From HGM11788 sp964654945 (GTDB taxonomy: Bacteria > Bacillota > Clostridia > Lachnospirales > CAG-274), in the NCBI GenBank assembly GCA_964654945.1, contig CAZZLN010000034.1:1-20107 (forward strand): DNA of 20,107 nucleotides, given 5' to 3'. The notes beneath the pieces were generated by a model. The model did no database searches. It was not told where the DNA came from and saw only the letters and a list, made by a program, of their open reading frames with translations. Position numbers and translations under genes: made by a program. How positions within the stretch are numbered: position 1 is the first letter of the stretch; the number at the start of each line of letters is the position of its first letter. Shown one piece after another: positions 6,283-13,700 of this stretch.

Positions 6283-7662
6283 TTATAATAAATGACTTAC
6301 ATCTACATTATATTTACCTGTAAAACAGGCATCACAGAAACCACAATTGCTTTCAGGTGCAATTTTGTGCAGATTTTCAACGCTGAGATAATCAAGGCTG
6401 TCAGCATCAATTATTTTTGCAGTTTCTTCTATACTATATTTATTGGCAATAAGCTGATCCCTTGTGGGAATATCTGTACCAAAGAAGCAAGGCCAAGTAA
6501 ATGGAGGTGCGGATATTCTTACGTGAACCTCTTTAGCTCCCGCATCTCTTAAAAGCTTAACAATCTGACCTGATGTTGTACCTCTTACGATACTGTCATC
6601 AACCATAATGACCCTTTTTCCCTTTACGGCTGATTTAAGCACATTAAGCTTCATTTTAACTGCAAGCTCTCTCTCATCCTGAGTCGGCTTAATAAATGTT
6701 CTTGCAATATATTTATTTTTAATAAAGCCTGTGTCAATTGGAATACCGCTGATTTCTGAATATCCCTGTGCGGCAGAAAGTCCTGAATCGGGCACACCAA
6801 TAACGATGTCGGCATCTACAGGTGACTGTTTGGCAAGAAAAGCACCTGCTCTCTTTCTGCACTCGTGCACAACTTCATTATCAATTGTGCTGTCAGGTCT
6901 TGAAAAATAAATATGCTCAAATATACAAAGACTTGATTTTTGAGTGCCGCAAAGCTCTCTGTCACTTTTAATATTGCCGTCTTCAATTGTAATGATTTCA
7001 CCGGGTTCAATATCTCTTACAAATTCTGCATCTATAGAATCAAATGCACAGCTTTCACTGGCAAATATAATTGCATCATCTCTTTTTGCCATCTGTAAAG
7101 GTCTGAATCCCCAAGGGTCACGTGCTGCAATAAGCTTATTAGGGCTCATTACAAGAAGCGAGAAAGCACCCTTTAATTTAAGCATTGAATTTTTAACAGC
7201 CTTTTCGATAGAGCCTGAAGTAATTCTTTCTTTTGCAATTAAATAAGCTATAATTTCTGTGTCAGCTGTAGTCTGGAAAATAGCACCATTGCGTTCAAGC
7301 TCTCTGCGAATTTCAGCAGTATTGGTAATATTACCGTTATGGCTTATGGCAAGCTGACCTTTAATATATCTTAAAACAAGAGGCTGAACATTTTCTCTTA
7401 AATTACCTCCGGCAGTAGAATATCTTACATGACCTATAGCCATTCTGCCTTTAAGTTTTTCAAGAATTTCACTGTTAAATACTTCATTTACAAGTCCTAT
7501 ATCTTTGTAATGATAAATATTTCTGTCACGATTTACTGCAATGCCGCAGCCTTCCTGACCTCTGTGCTGTAATGACACAAGTCCGTAATAAGTAGTATTT
7601 GCAGGATTTCCCTTTGGATCGTAAATACCAAATACACCGCATTCTTCATGTAATTTAGTCAT
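6283..7662 (-). CDS. purF: Amidophosphoribosyltransferase (glutamine PRPP)
   Basis: PurF makes phosphoribosylamine from PRPP and glutamine, the committed step of purine synthesis. The second ATG (7662, 459 residues) is preferred over the one at 7668 because AGAGGAGA touches the first but is six bases from the second. A short propeptide, MTKLHEE, precedes the Cys nucleophile of CGVFGIY, as in Bacillus enzymes that are processed. The glutaminase half holds HRGQEGCGIA and SHNGN. The transferase half holds the PRPP loop VIMVDDSIVRGTTS. Cysteines in SSLCIFEH, WPCFFG and NCGFCDACFTG match the 4Fe-4S ligands of the oxygen-sensitive Bacillus-type enzyme, which fits an anaerobe. It lies 16 bases after purC. 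Confidence 0.96.
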   Translation of the reverse strand: MTKLHEECGVFGIYDPKGNPANTTYYGLVSLQHRGQEGCGIAVNRDRNIYHYKDIGLVNEVFNSEILEKLKGRMAIGHVRYSTAGGNLRENVQPLVLRYIKGQLAISHNGNITNTAEIRRELERNGAIFQTTADTEIIAYLIAKERITSGSIEKAVKNSMLKLKGAFSLLVMSPNKLIAARDPWGFRPLQMAKRDDAIIFASESCAFDSIDAEFVRDIEPGEIITIEDGNIKSDRELCGTQKSSLCIFEHIYFSRPDSTIDNEVVHECRKRAGAFLAKQSPVDADIVIGVPDSGLSAAQGYSEISGIPIDTGFIKNKYIARTFIKPTQDERELAVKMKLNVLKSAVKGKRVIMVDDSIVRGTTSGQIVKLLRDAGAKEVHVRISAPPFTWPCFFGTDIPTRDQLIANKYSIEETAKIIDADSLDYLSVENLHKIAPESNCGFCDACFTGKYNVDVSHLL

Positions 7663-7678
7663 ATTCATTCTCCTCTAA

Positions 7679-8395
7679 TTACTTATAGTAATCATTAAGT
7701 CTTGCCCATACCTCGTGATAAACCTCACTAAATTCACCAAGGTCACGTCTGAATCTGTCTTTATCAAGCTTTTTGTTTGTTTTGGCATCCCACAATCTGC
7801 AAGTATCAGGACTGATTTCATCAGCAAGTACAATTTCTCCGTCAATAGTCTTTCCAAGCTCTATTTTAAAATCTATCAGCTTTATACCAATGTTTAAAAA
7901 TATTTCTTTTAAGGCTTCATTTACTTTAAATGCTATATCAGAAATAATTTCTATATCTTCTCTTGTTGCAACACCAAGAGCAATAGCCTGATAATCATTA
8001 ATCAAAGGATCTCCAAGCTCATCGTTTTTATAGCTGAATTCAAGAGTTGGAGCCTTAAAAGGAGTGCCCTCCTCTACACCATATCTCTTAGAAAAAGAAC
8101 CTGCCGCAACATTTCTGACAATAACCTCGAGAGGAATAATATCTACCTTTTTAACAAGGGTTTCTCTGGGTGAAATTTCTTCCACAAGATGGGTTTTAAT
8201 ACCTTTTTTTTCAAGAAGTCTGAATATAAAATTAGCCATCTGATTATTAATTATCCCCTTGCCCTCAAAAGACCCTTTTTTCAGGCCGTTAAATGCAGTA
8301 GCATCATCTTTGTATTCAAATATACAAAGAGCAGGGTCATTTGTTGAATAAACCTTTTTTGCTTTTCCTACATAAAGTAAATCAAGCTTTTCCAT
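7679..8395 (-). CDS. purC: SAICAR synthase
   Basis: PurC couples aspartate to CAIR with ATP to form SAICAR, the substrate of PurB in the same operon. The 238 residues match the standard single-domain form. Visible motifs are LLYVGKAKKVYST at the start, the signature EVIVRNVAAGSFSKRYG, LIDFKIELG and ISPDTCRLWD. It is the first gene of the purC-purF-purB-purA run, with a promoter 54 bases upstream. The ribosome site is modest: GTGAGG about 12 bases before the ATG. purE, purK, purD, purL and purH are not in the window, so the rest of the pathway lies elsewhere. Confidence 0.96.
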   Translation of the reverse strand: MEKLDLLYVGKAKKVYSTNDPALCIFEYKDDATAFNGLKKGSFEGKGIINNQMANFIFRLLEKKGIKTHLVEEISPRETLVKKVDIIPLEVIVRNVAAGSFSKRYGVEEGTPFKAPTLEFSYKNDELGDPLINDYQAIALGVATREDIEIISDIAFKVNEALKEIFLNIGIKLIDFKIELGKTIDGEIVLADEISPDTCRLWDAKTNKKLDKDRFRRDLGEFSEVYHEVWARLNDYYK

Positions 8396-8448
8396 TGTTA
8401 TAAAACCTCACTTTATAAATTAAGTATTTTTAAAATATTAACACATAT

Positions 8449-8477
8449 ATCATAACAGATTTTTATGGAATAATCAA
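8449..8477 (-). promoter_or_regulatory. Sigma-A promoter of purC operon
   Basis: The minus strand reads TTGATT (8472-8477), 17 nt, then TATGAT (8449-8454). The leader would be only about 47 nt, too short for a purine riboswitch, and no conserved purine-aptamer core or PurR-box pair was seen. Regulation of the operon is therefore not explained by visible sites. Confidence 0.65.
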
Positions 8478-8521
8478 TTATTATTTGAAATATTTTGGCA
8501 GTATTATTGAATATTAAAAAG

Positions 8522-8551
8522 AAAAAAATCTGCCGGCATTCAGACAGATTT
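8522..8551 (-). terminator. Intrinsic terminator upstream of purC promoter
   Basis: On the minus strand AAATCTGTC pairs with GGCAGATTT (one G-U) over 9 bp around an 8-nt loop, followed by more T. It lies about 160 nt after the amidase stop codon and 45 nt before the purC promoter. It ends either the amidase transcript or a separate small RNA. Confidence 0.75.
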
Positions 8552-8564
8552 CTTCCAAGTTGGG

Positions 8565-8629
8565 AATTTGACAATTTCAAAGCAAAAAATGCTTAAAAGC
8601 CGCATTAGAGCTTAATTTTTTGTCAAATT
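8565..8629 (-). ncRNA. Candidate structured RNA, closed by 10-bp stem
   Basis: This lies in the 316-base gene-free stretch 8396-8711. AATTTGACAA pairs perfectly with TTGTCAAATT (8620-8629 with 8565-8574). Inside are two short hairpins, AAGC/GCTT and AAGCA/TGCTT, giving a three-way-junction look. A terminator follows 13 nt later on the minus strand. It could be a 3' UTR fold, a small RNA or part of a 6S-like RNA; none was recognised. The rest of the gap, apart from the promoter and terminator listed, shows nothing clear. Confidence 0.35.
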
Positions 8630-8711
8630 TTTAAATTTGCGATCATAATGATAAAATAAATCAATTAATACTTTGTGTATAACATTAAATTATTTGTTTA
8701 TTTATTGCAGC

Positions 8712-9404
8712 TTATGCCACAGCCTCACCATAATAATCCAAAATACCCATATATATTGCCCATGCAATTTTTTCCTGATATTCCTTAGACTCAAGCTTTT
8801 CCTTTTCAACGCCGTTGCTGAGAAAACCACATTCTACAATAACCCCCGGAATATTAATATTTTTAAGTACATAATAATTTTCATTAGCCTTTGCCACACG
8901 TTCATTATTACAGTCAGCAACTTCTTTAAGCCTTGTCTGAATTAAAGATGCAAGTCTTTTGCTTTCTTCTGATTTTTTATTATAAAAAACCTGTGCTCCC
9001 TTAACACTGCTTTTAGGAAATGAATTTTGATGAATACTTATAAACATATCAGCATTATCGCTTTTTGCAAGCTCAACTCTCTTTTTAAGGTCATTGTTTT
9101 TGCCGTTATCCACAGCTTCATCACTTATTCTTGTGTTTGTCACCATAGCTCCTCCCTGCTCTAAAAAACCTTGCAGCATAGCAGCTATTTTAAGATTTAT
9201 TCCCTTTTCTTCTGTGCCGTCACCTGCGACCTTTCCCGGGTCCCATCCGCCATGCCCCGGGTCAAGAACAATATTTTTATGATTTACAGGCATAGAAGCT
9301 GTCTGAGCAGTTTCGTTAATATATACCCTTGCGGTACCAACAAGTATTACACATATATAAAGTATTGTCAAAGCCTTATTTCCGGAATATTTAATTTCTC
9401 GCAT
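8712..9404 (-). CDS. cwlD: N-acetylmuramoyl-L-alanine amidase, CwlD-like
   Basis: This zinc amidase (Amidase_3) cuts the amide between muramic acid and the peptide. CwlD, of similar length (about 237 residues), starts muramic-lactam formation in spore cortex. The catalytic domain follows one N-terminal membrane segment (about 10-30), so it acts outside the membrane. Zinc ligands are the His of LDPGHGG, the Glu of TEEKGINL and the His of SIHQNSF; the catalytic Glu is in VIVECGFLSN. The ATG at 9404 (230 residues) is chosen because GGGTGA lies just upstream; a GTG at 9413 is possible but overlaps that site. The neighbour upstream is an unknown protein on the same strand. The cortex role is inferred from size and architecture; a general amidase is the alternative. 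Confidence 0.82.
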   Translation of the reverse strand: MREIKYSGNKALTILYICVILVGTARVYINETAQTASMPVNHKNIVLDPGHGGWDPGKVAGDGTEEKGINLKIAAMLQGFLEQGGAMVTNTRISDEAVDNGKNNDLKKRVELAKSDNADMFISIHQNSFPKSSVKGAQVFYNKKSEESKRLASLIQTRLKEVADCNNERVAKANENYYVLKNINIPGVIVECGFLSNGVEKEKLESKEYQEKIAWAIYMGILDYYGEAVA

Positions 9405-9463
9405 ATATTTCACCCATTAAAGTATATGATTATATGCTTATCCCTTATCACATTTAAAAAGCA

Positions 9464-9874
9464 CTAAATAGCTGAAAGCAGCACATTGGCTCTGCCAATA
9501 ATTGCACAAAGCATTTCCATAATCTTAATCTGAATTGAATTAATTTTATTAAAAATATTATGTATATTTCTGCAGGAGTTCTCATCTTTGCATATTTCAA
9601 CTCTAATCTGCCTTATGCCTCCTATTTCTTCAACTTCTTTTGCGTAATTTTCAAGAGCTAATTCAATATCCTCTTTGTTTTCAACATAGTTTTTATATAA
9701 AATCATCTGGTCATTGGAAAAAATTCCCTTAGTCATTGCATAAGAACTCATTTTTTTTGCAATAATTTTATCATTGTCTTTGGTCTTTTTCACCATACTG
9801 TTTATAAGCTCTGAATTTGACTGTATAGACTGAAACATAGCATCAATATTATCATAAGAATATTTAGTAATCAT
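9464..9874 (-). CDS. Unrecognised small helical protein
   Basis: I do not recognise this 136-residue protein. The ATG at 9874 (MITKYSYDN) is chosen because AGAGAGG lies eight bases upstream; the frame stays open for 15 more codons with no ribosome site. There is no signal peptide and no clear membrane segment. It should be mainly alpha-helical, with charged stretches such as KNYVENKEDIELALENYAKE and a hydrophobic C-terminal helix (about 115-136) containing MLCAIIGRA. It has two cysteines in ICKDENSCRN. The neighbours are the cwlD-like amidase 59 bases downstream and a divergent lipoprotein, which hints at, but does not show, a sporulation or envelope role. Confidence 0.65.
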   Translation of the reverse strand: MITKYSYDNIDAMFQSIQSNSELINSMVKKTKDNDKIIAKKMSSYAMTKGIFSNDQMILYKNYVENKEDIELALENYAKEVEEIGGIRQIRVEICKDENSCRNIHNIFNKINSIQIKIMEMLCAIIGRANVLLSAI

Positions 9875-10016
9875 TGTGTACACCTCTCTTTTTTTTACTG
9901 CAATATAAGTATAACACATAAAACAAAATAAAAAATTACGAGGAAATTATAATTTCATTAAGGTTTAATCGTATATTTTAATTATTCTAATGCAAAATAA
10001 ATCTGAGGTGAAATCA

Positions 10017-10469
10017 ATGAAAAAAATATTTTACATTCTTACACTAATATTGCTTACAGGGTGCAGCAAACCAACAGCAAAGGAAACTCCTATATCACAG
10101 GTTATGAATAATATTAAATCGGAAATCAGTATGGCTGAAGGTGTTGAGGAGGATTTAAGCAAACAAAAAAATGCAGAAAAATACGGTATATCCACAACCT
10201 CTATAACAGATGGTATGGCATACTTCTCAACAGCCGAAGGAAATTCGGATAAAATAATAATTGCAAGGGCAAAAGAGCAAAAGGAAGTTGAAAACATAGA
10301 AAAAGCCCTGTCCGCAGAATTAACTGCTGTCACCGCCGCATGGAAAAACAACGAAACAGAAAGCAAAAAAATCGAAAAAGCACTTTTAAAAACAAAAGAT
10401 GACTGCATAATACTCGCAATTAGTGATGAAATTGACAAAATTGAAAGAATATTTGATAAAAATATATAA
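10017..10469 (+). CDS. DUF4358-like lipoprotein
   Basis: This 150-residue protein has a lipoprotein signal: MKK, a hydrophobic core, then the lipobox LLTGC with Cys16. It should be anchored on the outer face of the membrane. The start at 10017 follows GAGGTG; an upstream in-frame ATG at 9990 has no ribosome site. The mature part resembles DUF4358 proteins, with YGISTTSITDGMAYFSTAEG followed by DKIIIARAK and a long charged helix. The function of that family is unknown. It is divergent from the unknown gene at 9464-9874, with 142 bases between. The substrate-binding gene 130 bases downstream has its own promoter. Confidence 0.7.
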   Translation: MKKIFYILTLILLTGCSKPTAKETPISQVMNNIKSEISMAEGVEEDLSKQKNAEKYGISTTSITDGMAYFSTAEGNSDKIIIARAKEQKEVENIEKALSAELTAVTAAWKNNETESKKIEKALLKTKDDCIILAISDEIDKIERIFDKNI

Positions 10470-10475
10470 ATTCAT

Positions 10476-10504
10476 TTGACAAACTCCCTCATAGATATTA
10501 AAAT
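10476..10504 (+). promoter_or_regulatory. Sigma-A promoter of substrate-binding protein gene
   Basis: TTGACA (10476-10481), 17 nt, then TAAAAT (10499-10504). The start point would be near 10511, giving a leader of about 88 nt that contains the hairpin at 10534-10564. Confidence 0.65.
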
Positions 10505-10533
10505 ATACTTATATAATGATTTGAAATAATTTG

Positions 10534-10564
10534 GGAAAGCCTGATTTTTATGTAAAAGGCTTCC
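10534..10564 (+). promoter_or_regulatory. Leader hairpin before substrate-binding protein gene
   Basis: GG-A-AAGCCT pairs with AGGCTT-CC: a 6-bp stem, a bulged A and two more G-C pairs, with a 14-nt AT-rich loop. No T-run follows, so it is not a standard terminator. TPP, cobalamin and SAM riboswitch cores are absent. It may stabilise the mRNA or bind a regulator. Confidence 0.4.
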
Positions 10565-10598
10565 TATAAATATAAGCACATGATTTGGGAGGATTTGT

Positions 10599-11660
10599 AT
10601 GTTTTACAAAAAAGTAATAGCATTTTCCATTGCAGCAGCTCTTATATTTGCATCAGGCTGTACTTCAAATGACAACGGAGATGTAAAAGTAGTTCCCCAG
10701 GGAGAAGCCGTTTCCAACGGAGATATTACCATTATAAACGGAGAAAATCTTGACGAACCGCCTACAGAAGAAGAAAAGATTAATATTAATATAGGTTTAT
10801 ATAACGGTGCTTCTGCTTTAAGTGCTGCACATCTGCTTGACAACAGCGAAAAGGGAGTATCCTACGAAAACTACAGCAGCAATTTATATACATCTGTTAA
10901 AGATATTGAAACAGCATTTGAAAAGGGCGAAATTGTGGCAGCAGCTATGCCATTTAATGAAGCTGCAAAATTATATAACACAAGCAGCAAGGAATATAAG
11001 GTTGCAATGATAAATTCTTTATTTAATTACTGCATAGCTCAAAACGGCAGCAGTATTACATCTGATATTGCATCTCTTGAAAATAAAACAATTACCGTTG
11101 CAGAAAATGACAGTATAGGTAAAATTGTACTCAATAAATTAATTAAAGACTATGATATTTCAAATTGCAACATTACTACAGTTGCTGATATTAATGATAT
11201 TACATCAGGTCTTGCTGACGGCTCAATTAATCTCGCACTTACTCAGGAGCCATATATCAGCACTGCTTCAGTTAAAAACCCTAATGTAACAATGGGCATT
11301 GATTTATATGATTTGTGGTTTGAAAAAGGTAATGTTGATATTGTGACAGGTTGTCTTGTAGTATCAAATGATTTTATTAAATCAAATGAAAAAGCATTTG
11401 TCTATTTCTTAAAGGACTATGATGCTTCTGTTATTCTTTCAAAGAAAAACATTGACGATACTGCTCAGCTTGCTGCAAAATTTGGTCTTACAGATTCAGC
11501 AGCTTCTGCAAAATCCGGTATACCCGGCTGTGGTATAACAGCAAAGAAAAATAATGATATGACAGAGCTTGCATCTGAATACTTTAATTTTATAAATTCT
11601 GTTGATGTAAGTGCCATAGGCGGAAAAATACCTGCTTCAAATTTTTATTATACTGAATAA
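10599..11660 (+). CDS. ABC transporter substrate-binding lipoprotein (NMT1/SsuA-like)
   Basis: This 353-residue lipoprotein has the lipobox FASGC with Cys21, then an acidic linker (about 22-60). The rest looks like a periplasmic-binding-protein fold of the SsuA/ThiY/NMT1 type: an opening strand ININIGLYNGASALSAAHLL, a hinge segment with LENKTITVAENDSIGKIVLN near residue 160, and the DGSINLALTQEPYI stretch. Proteins of this type bring sulfonates, nitrate, pyrimidines or similar ligands to an ABC importer; the ligand here cannot be read. No permease or ATPase gene is nearby, so it is an orphan, or acts as a sensor. GGGAGG lies seven bases before the ATG. A large hairpin follows the stop. Confidence 0.78.
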   Translation: MFYKKVIAFSIAAALIFASGCTSNDNGDVKVVPQGEAVSNGDITIINGENLDEPPTEEEKININIGLYNGASALSAAHLLDNSEKGVSYENYSSNLYTSVKDIETAFEKGEIVAAAMPFNEAAKLYNTSSKEYKVAMINSLFNYCIAQNGSSITSDIASLENKTITVAENDSIGKIVLNKLIKDYDISNCNITTVADINDITSGLADGSINLALTQEPYISTASVKNPNVTMGIDLYDLWFEKGNVDIVTGCLVVSNDFIKSNEKAFVYFLKDYDASVILSKKNIDDTAQLAAKFGLTDSAASAKSGIPGCGITAKKNNDMTELASEYFNFINSVDVSAIGGKIPASNFYYTE

Positions 11661-11662
11661 AC

Positions 11663-11756
11663 TATAAAAGGCTCATTCCAAAAGTGAACCGACCCCCAAA
11701 AGTCAGACCTGAAAATCTAACAATTGGGGGCAGTTCAAAGGTTTGAGCCTTTTATA
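11663..11756. terminator. Convergent bidirectional terminator with enlarged loop
   Basis: TATAAAAGGCTCA (11663-11675) and TGAGCCTTTTATA (11744-11756) pair perfectly over 13 bp. It serves the rightward substrate-binding gene and the leftward ybaK-like gene, with T-rich 3' arms both ways. The loop is 68 nt, far too long for a normal terminator, because a second inverted repeat sits inside it. Confidence 0.7.
11685..11737. mobile_element. 53-bp miniature element with IS3-like ends
   Basis: The left end reads TGAACCGACCCCCAAAAGTC and the right end, reversed, reads TGAACTGCCCCCAATTGTTA. They match at most positions and resemble IS3-family (IS150-type) terminal repeats with TG...CA ends. The element is flanked by AAG on both sides (11682-11684 and 11738-11740), which fits a 3-bp target duplication. 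Removing it and one AAG restores a compact 13-bp terminator with the loop TTCCAAAAGGTT. It has no coding capacity, so it would be a MITE moved by a transposase elsewhere. Confidence 0.55.
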
Positions 11757-11771
11757 ATTAAATTTTTAGTA

Positions 11772-12239
11772 TTAATATGATTTGCATACGTCTATCCATG
11801 ATATTGAATTTGAATATTTTTCTAATTCATCAACGGTCAGTTCAATTGCACTATTACTGCTGCCGCACGCAGGAAATACAGTGTTAAATCTTTTCAATGA
11901 GTTATCCAGATATACCTTAACATTTTCTTTTACTGCAAAAGGACACACACCGCCTATTGAATGCCCTATCATTTCTTCTACTTCATCATAACGAAACATT
12001 TTAGCTTTTGCTTTAAATTGTGCCTTAAATTTATGATTATCAATTTTTACATCTCCTGCCGTTACAATTAAAACAGGTGTGTCTTTAACCATAAATGAAA
12101 GTGTTTTTGCTATTCTGCAAGGTTCGCAGTTCAAAGCCTTTGCAGCCAACTCAACAGTAGCACTTGATACCTCAAATTCCTGAATTTTATCTTCCATATT
12201 ATATTGTTTAAAATACTCTTTAACCTTATCTATTGCCAT
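11772..12239 (-). CDS. YbaK/EbsC-family aminoacyl-tRNA deacylase
   Basis: This 155-residue cytoplasmic protein belongs to the YbaK/ProX group, which hydrolyses mischarged tRNA such as Cys-tRNA(Pro) or Ala-tRNA(Pro). Visible signatures are CRIAKTLSF with the conserved Lys45, GGVCPFAV, and PACGSSNSAIEL near the C-terminus. The length is normal for the stand-alone form. AAGGAG lies about eight bases before the ATG. It follows the glycosyltransferase run on the same strand after 53 bases, without a visible terminator, so it may be the last gene of that transcript, though the functions are unrelated. The exact tRNA substrate cannot be told from the sequence. Confidence 0.88.
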   Translation of the reverse strand: MAIDKVKEYFKQYNMEDKIQEFEVSSATVELAAKALNCEPCRIAKTLSFMVKDTPVLIVTAGDVKIDNHKFKAQFKAKAKMFRYDEVEEMIGHSIGGVCPFAVKENVKVYLDNSLKRFNTVFPACGSSNSAIELTVDELEKYSNSISWIDVCKSY

Positions 12240-12292
12240 TGTAATTCTCCTTATATACGTTTATTTTGTTCAATCCCAAACCGCCCTTTATT

Positions 12293-13690
12293 TTATAATT
12301 TATCAACTTTTCCAAAAGAAACAGCATAAGGATTAAAAATCACCTCATAGCCTATAGCTCTCATTTTTTCACACATATTAATAACTCTCTTGCTGTAAGA
12401 CAGAGAAATATCAAATCCTCCAAGAATATCTACAAGGCTTTTTTTAACTGCAAAAATATAGCAGGGTACTGCATAAACACTGTGGGCATATTTAAGTCTT
12501 TTCATATAGCCCTCACTTAATACAGATGTGTTTTCAAATTCATATTTTAAACCTGACTTTGTTTTAATTATACCTCCGCACTGTATTCTTTTTTTATTTA
12601 TAACCATACCGCATACAATGCCAACATTATCAAGTATTATATATTTTGAAAGCTCATTAATTGTATCTTTGTTTATTTCTATATTTTTATCTGCAACAAT
12701 TACATATTCTCTTGTTACACCTCCAATATTATCAATTGAATTAATAACAACAGGTGTTGCCATATGTTTATAATCAACTTTATAAACTGCTGAATTTGCA
12801 GCCGCATTTGTAACTGTTGCAGATATATTCATTCTTTTTAAGTGACTTTCAACTGCTCTTACACCGGTTGTAAGACAATATGGTTTTGCACTTATATCCA
12901 TTGCAACAGAATTTCTATGTACTCTCCAATAGTATAAAACCTTTGGTATATGCACAATTTTATCTGCAATTTCACAAATTCTGAGTATAAGGTCATGGTC
13001 CTGACTTCCGTCATATCCTGTTCTGAAGCCTCCCACTTTGTCAAAAAGTGATTTTTTAAAAACAGAAAGGTGACAAATATAATTATTGCCTCTTAAATTA
13101 AATATTGAATAATCAGGCTTAAAATGTATAATATCAGGATTTTTTATAGTTTTTGAAAAGCTTGCTTCATCACTGTAAATATAATCCGCTCCCTTGTCAA
13201 TTTCTTCACGAACATAAAAAAGAGCATCGGGACTAAGCACATCATCGTGGTCTAAAAGTGCAATATACTCTCCCCTTGCCATTGTGACAGATTCATTGCT
13301 GTTTCCGACAATTCCCTTGTTTGCATTAAGTTTTTTATATTTTATTCTTTCATCATTTTTAGAATTTATAATTTCCGAAATATAGGAATAATCCGAATTA
13401 CTTCCGTCTGCTATGCAAAGCTCCCAATTGCCGTAGGTCTGATTTAATACGGAATTAAGCATTTCTTCAAACTGTATTCTGTCAGTGTTATAAACAGGCA
13501 CACATATGCTTATTATAACATTTTTTTTGTAATGCTTTCTTTTTTGAGAGCTTATTTCCTCAGGAGTAAGTCTGTTTGCTTTCATATAAGCTGCAGCTTC
13601 CATTTTATATTGAAGTCTTTCTGATATTTTAACAAAAAGTGCCTTAACACCTTTTTGTGAAGCATAGTTTTTCAGTTTTTTAATAAGCAT
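12293..13690 (-). CDS. GT2 glycosyltransferase, two-domain
   Basis: This 465-residue GT-A enzyme has an N-terminal extension (1-57), then a GT2 domain starting ISICVPVYNTD at about 60. The nucleotide-sugar/metal motif reads LLDHDD (147-150), and the acceptor-side segment GSQDHDLILRI follows near 228. About 200 further residues (270-465) look like a second, degenerate GT-A half: IVADKNIEIN then FDISLSY without a clear DXD. The architecture is common in rhamnan or O-antigen-like polymer synthesis. GAGGTG precedes the ATG. It is the third of three adjacent glycosyltransferases, 10 bases after the second. The sugar donor is unknown. Confidence 0.88.
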   Translation of the reverse strand: MLIKKLKNYASQKGVKALFVKISERLQYKMEAAAYMKANRLTPEEISSQKRKHYKKNVIISICVPVYNTDRIQFEEMLNSVLNQTYGNWELCIADGSNSDYSYISEIINSKNDERIKYKKLNANKGIVGNSNESVTMARGEYIALLDHDDVLSPDALFYVREEIDKGADYIYSDEASFSKTIKNPDIIHFKPDYSIFNLRGNNYICHLSVFKKSLFDKVGGFRTGYDGSQDHDLILRICEIADKIVHIPKVLYYWRVHRNSVAMDISAKPYCLTTGVRAVESHLKRMNISATVTNAAANSAVYKVDYKHMATPVVINSIDNIGGVTREYVIVADKNIEINKDTINELSKYIILDNVGIVCGMVINKKRIQCGGIIKTKSGLKYEFENTSVLSEGYMKRLKYAHSVYAVPCYIFAVKKSLVDILGGFDISLSYSKRVINMCEKMRAIGYEVIFNPYAVSFGKVDKL

Positions 13691-13700
13691 ATTTTACACC

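Noticed and set aside
8396..8448. Purine riboswitch or PurR boxes before purC
   Set aside because: The leader is about 47 nt, too short for the aptamer, and neither the conserved aptamer core nor paired PurR-box sequences are present.
10031..10438. 135-codon leftward open frame
   Set aside because: It is antisense to the lipoprotein gene, which has a clear signal peptide, lipobox and ribosome site.
10505..10598. TPP riboswitch before the binding-protein gene
   Set aside because: The protein resembles ThiY-type binders, but the leader lacks the CUGAGA core and is only about 88 nt with a single hairpin.
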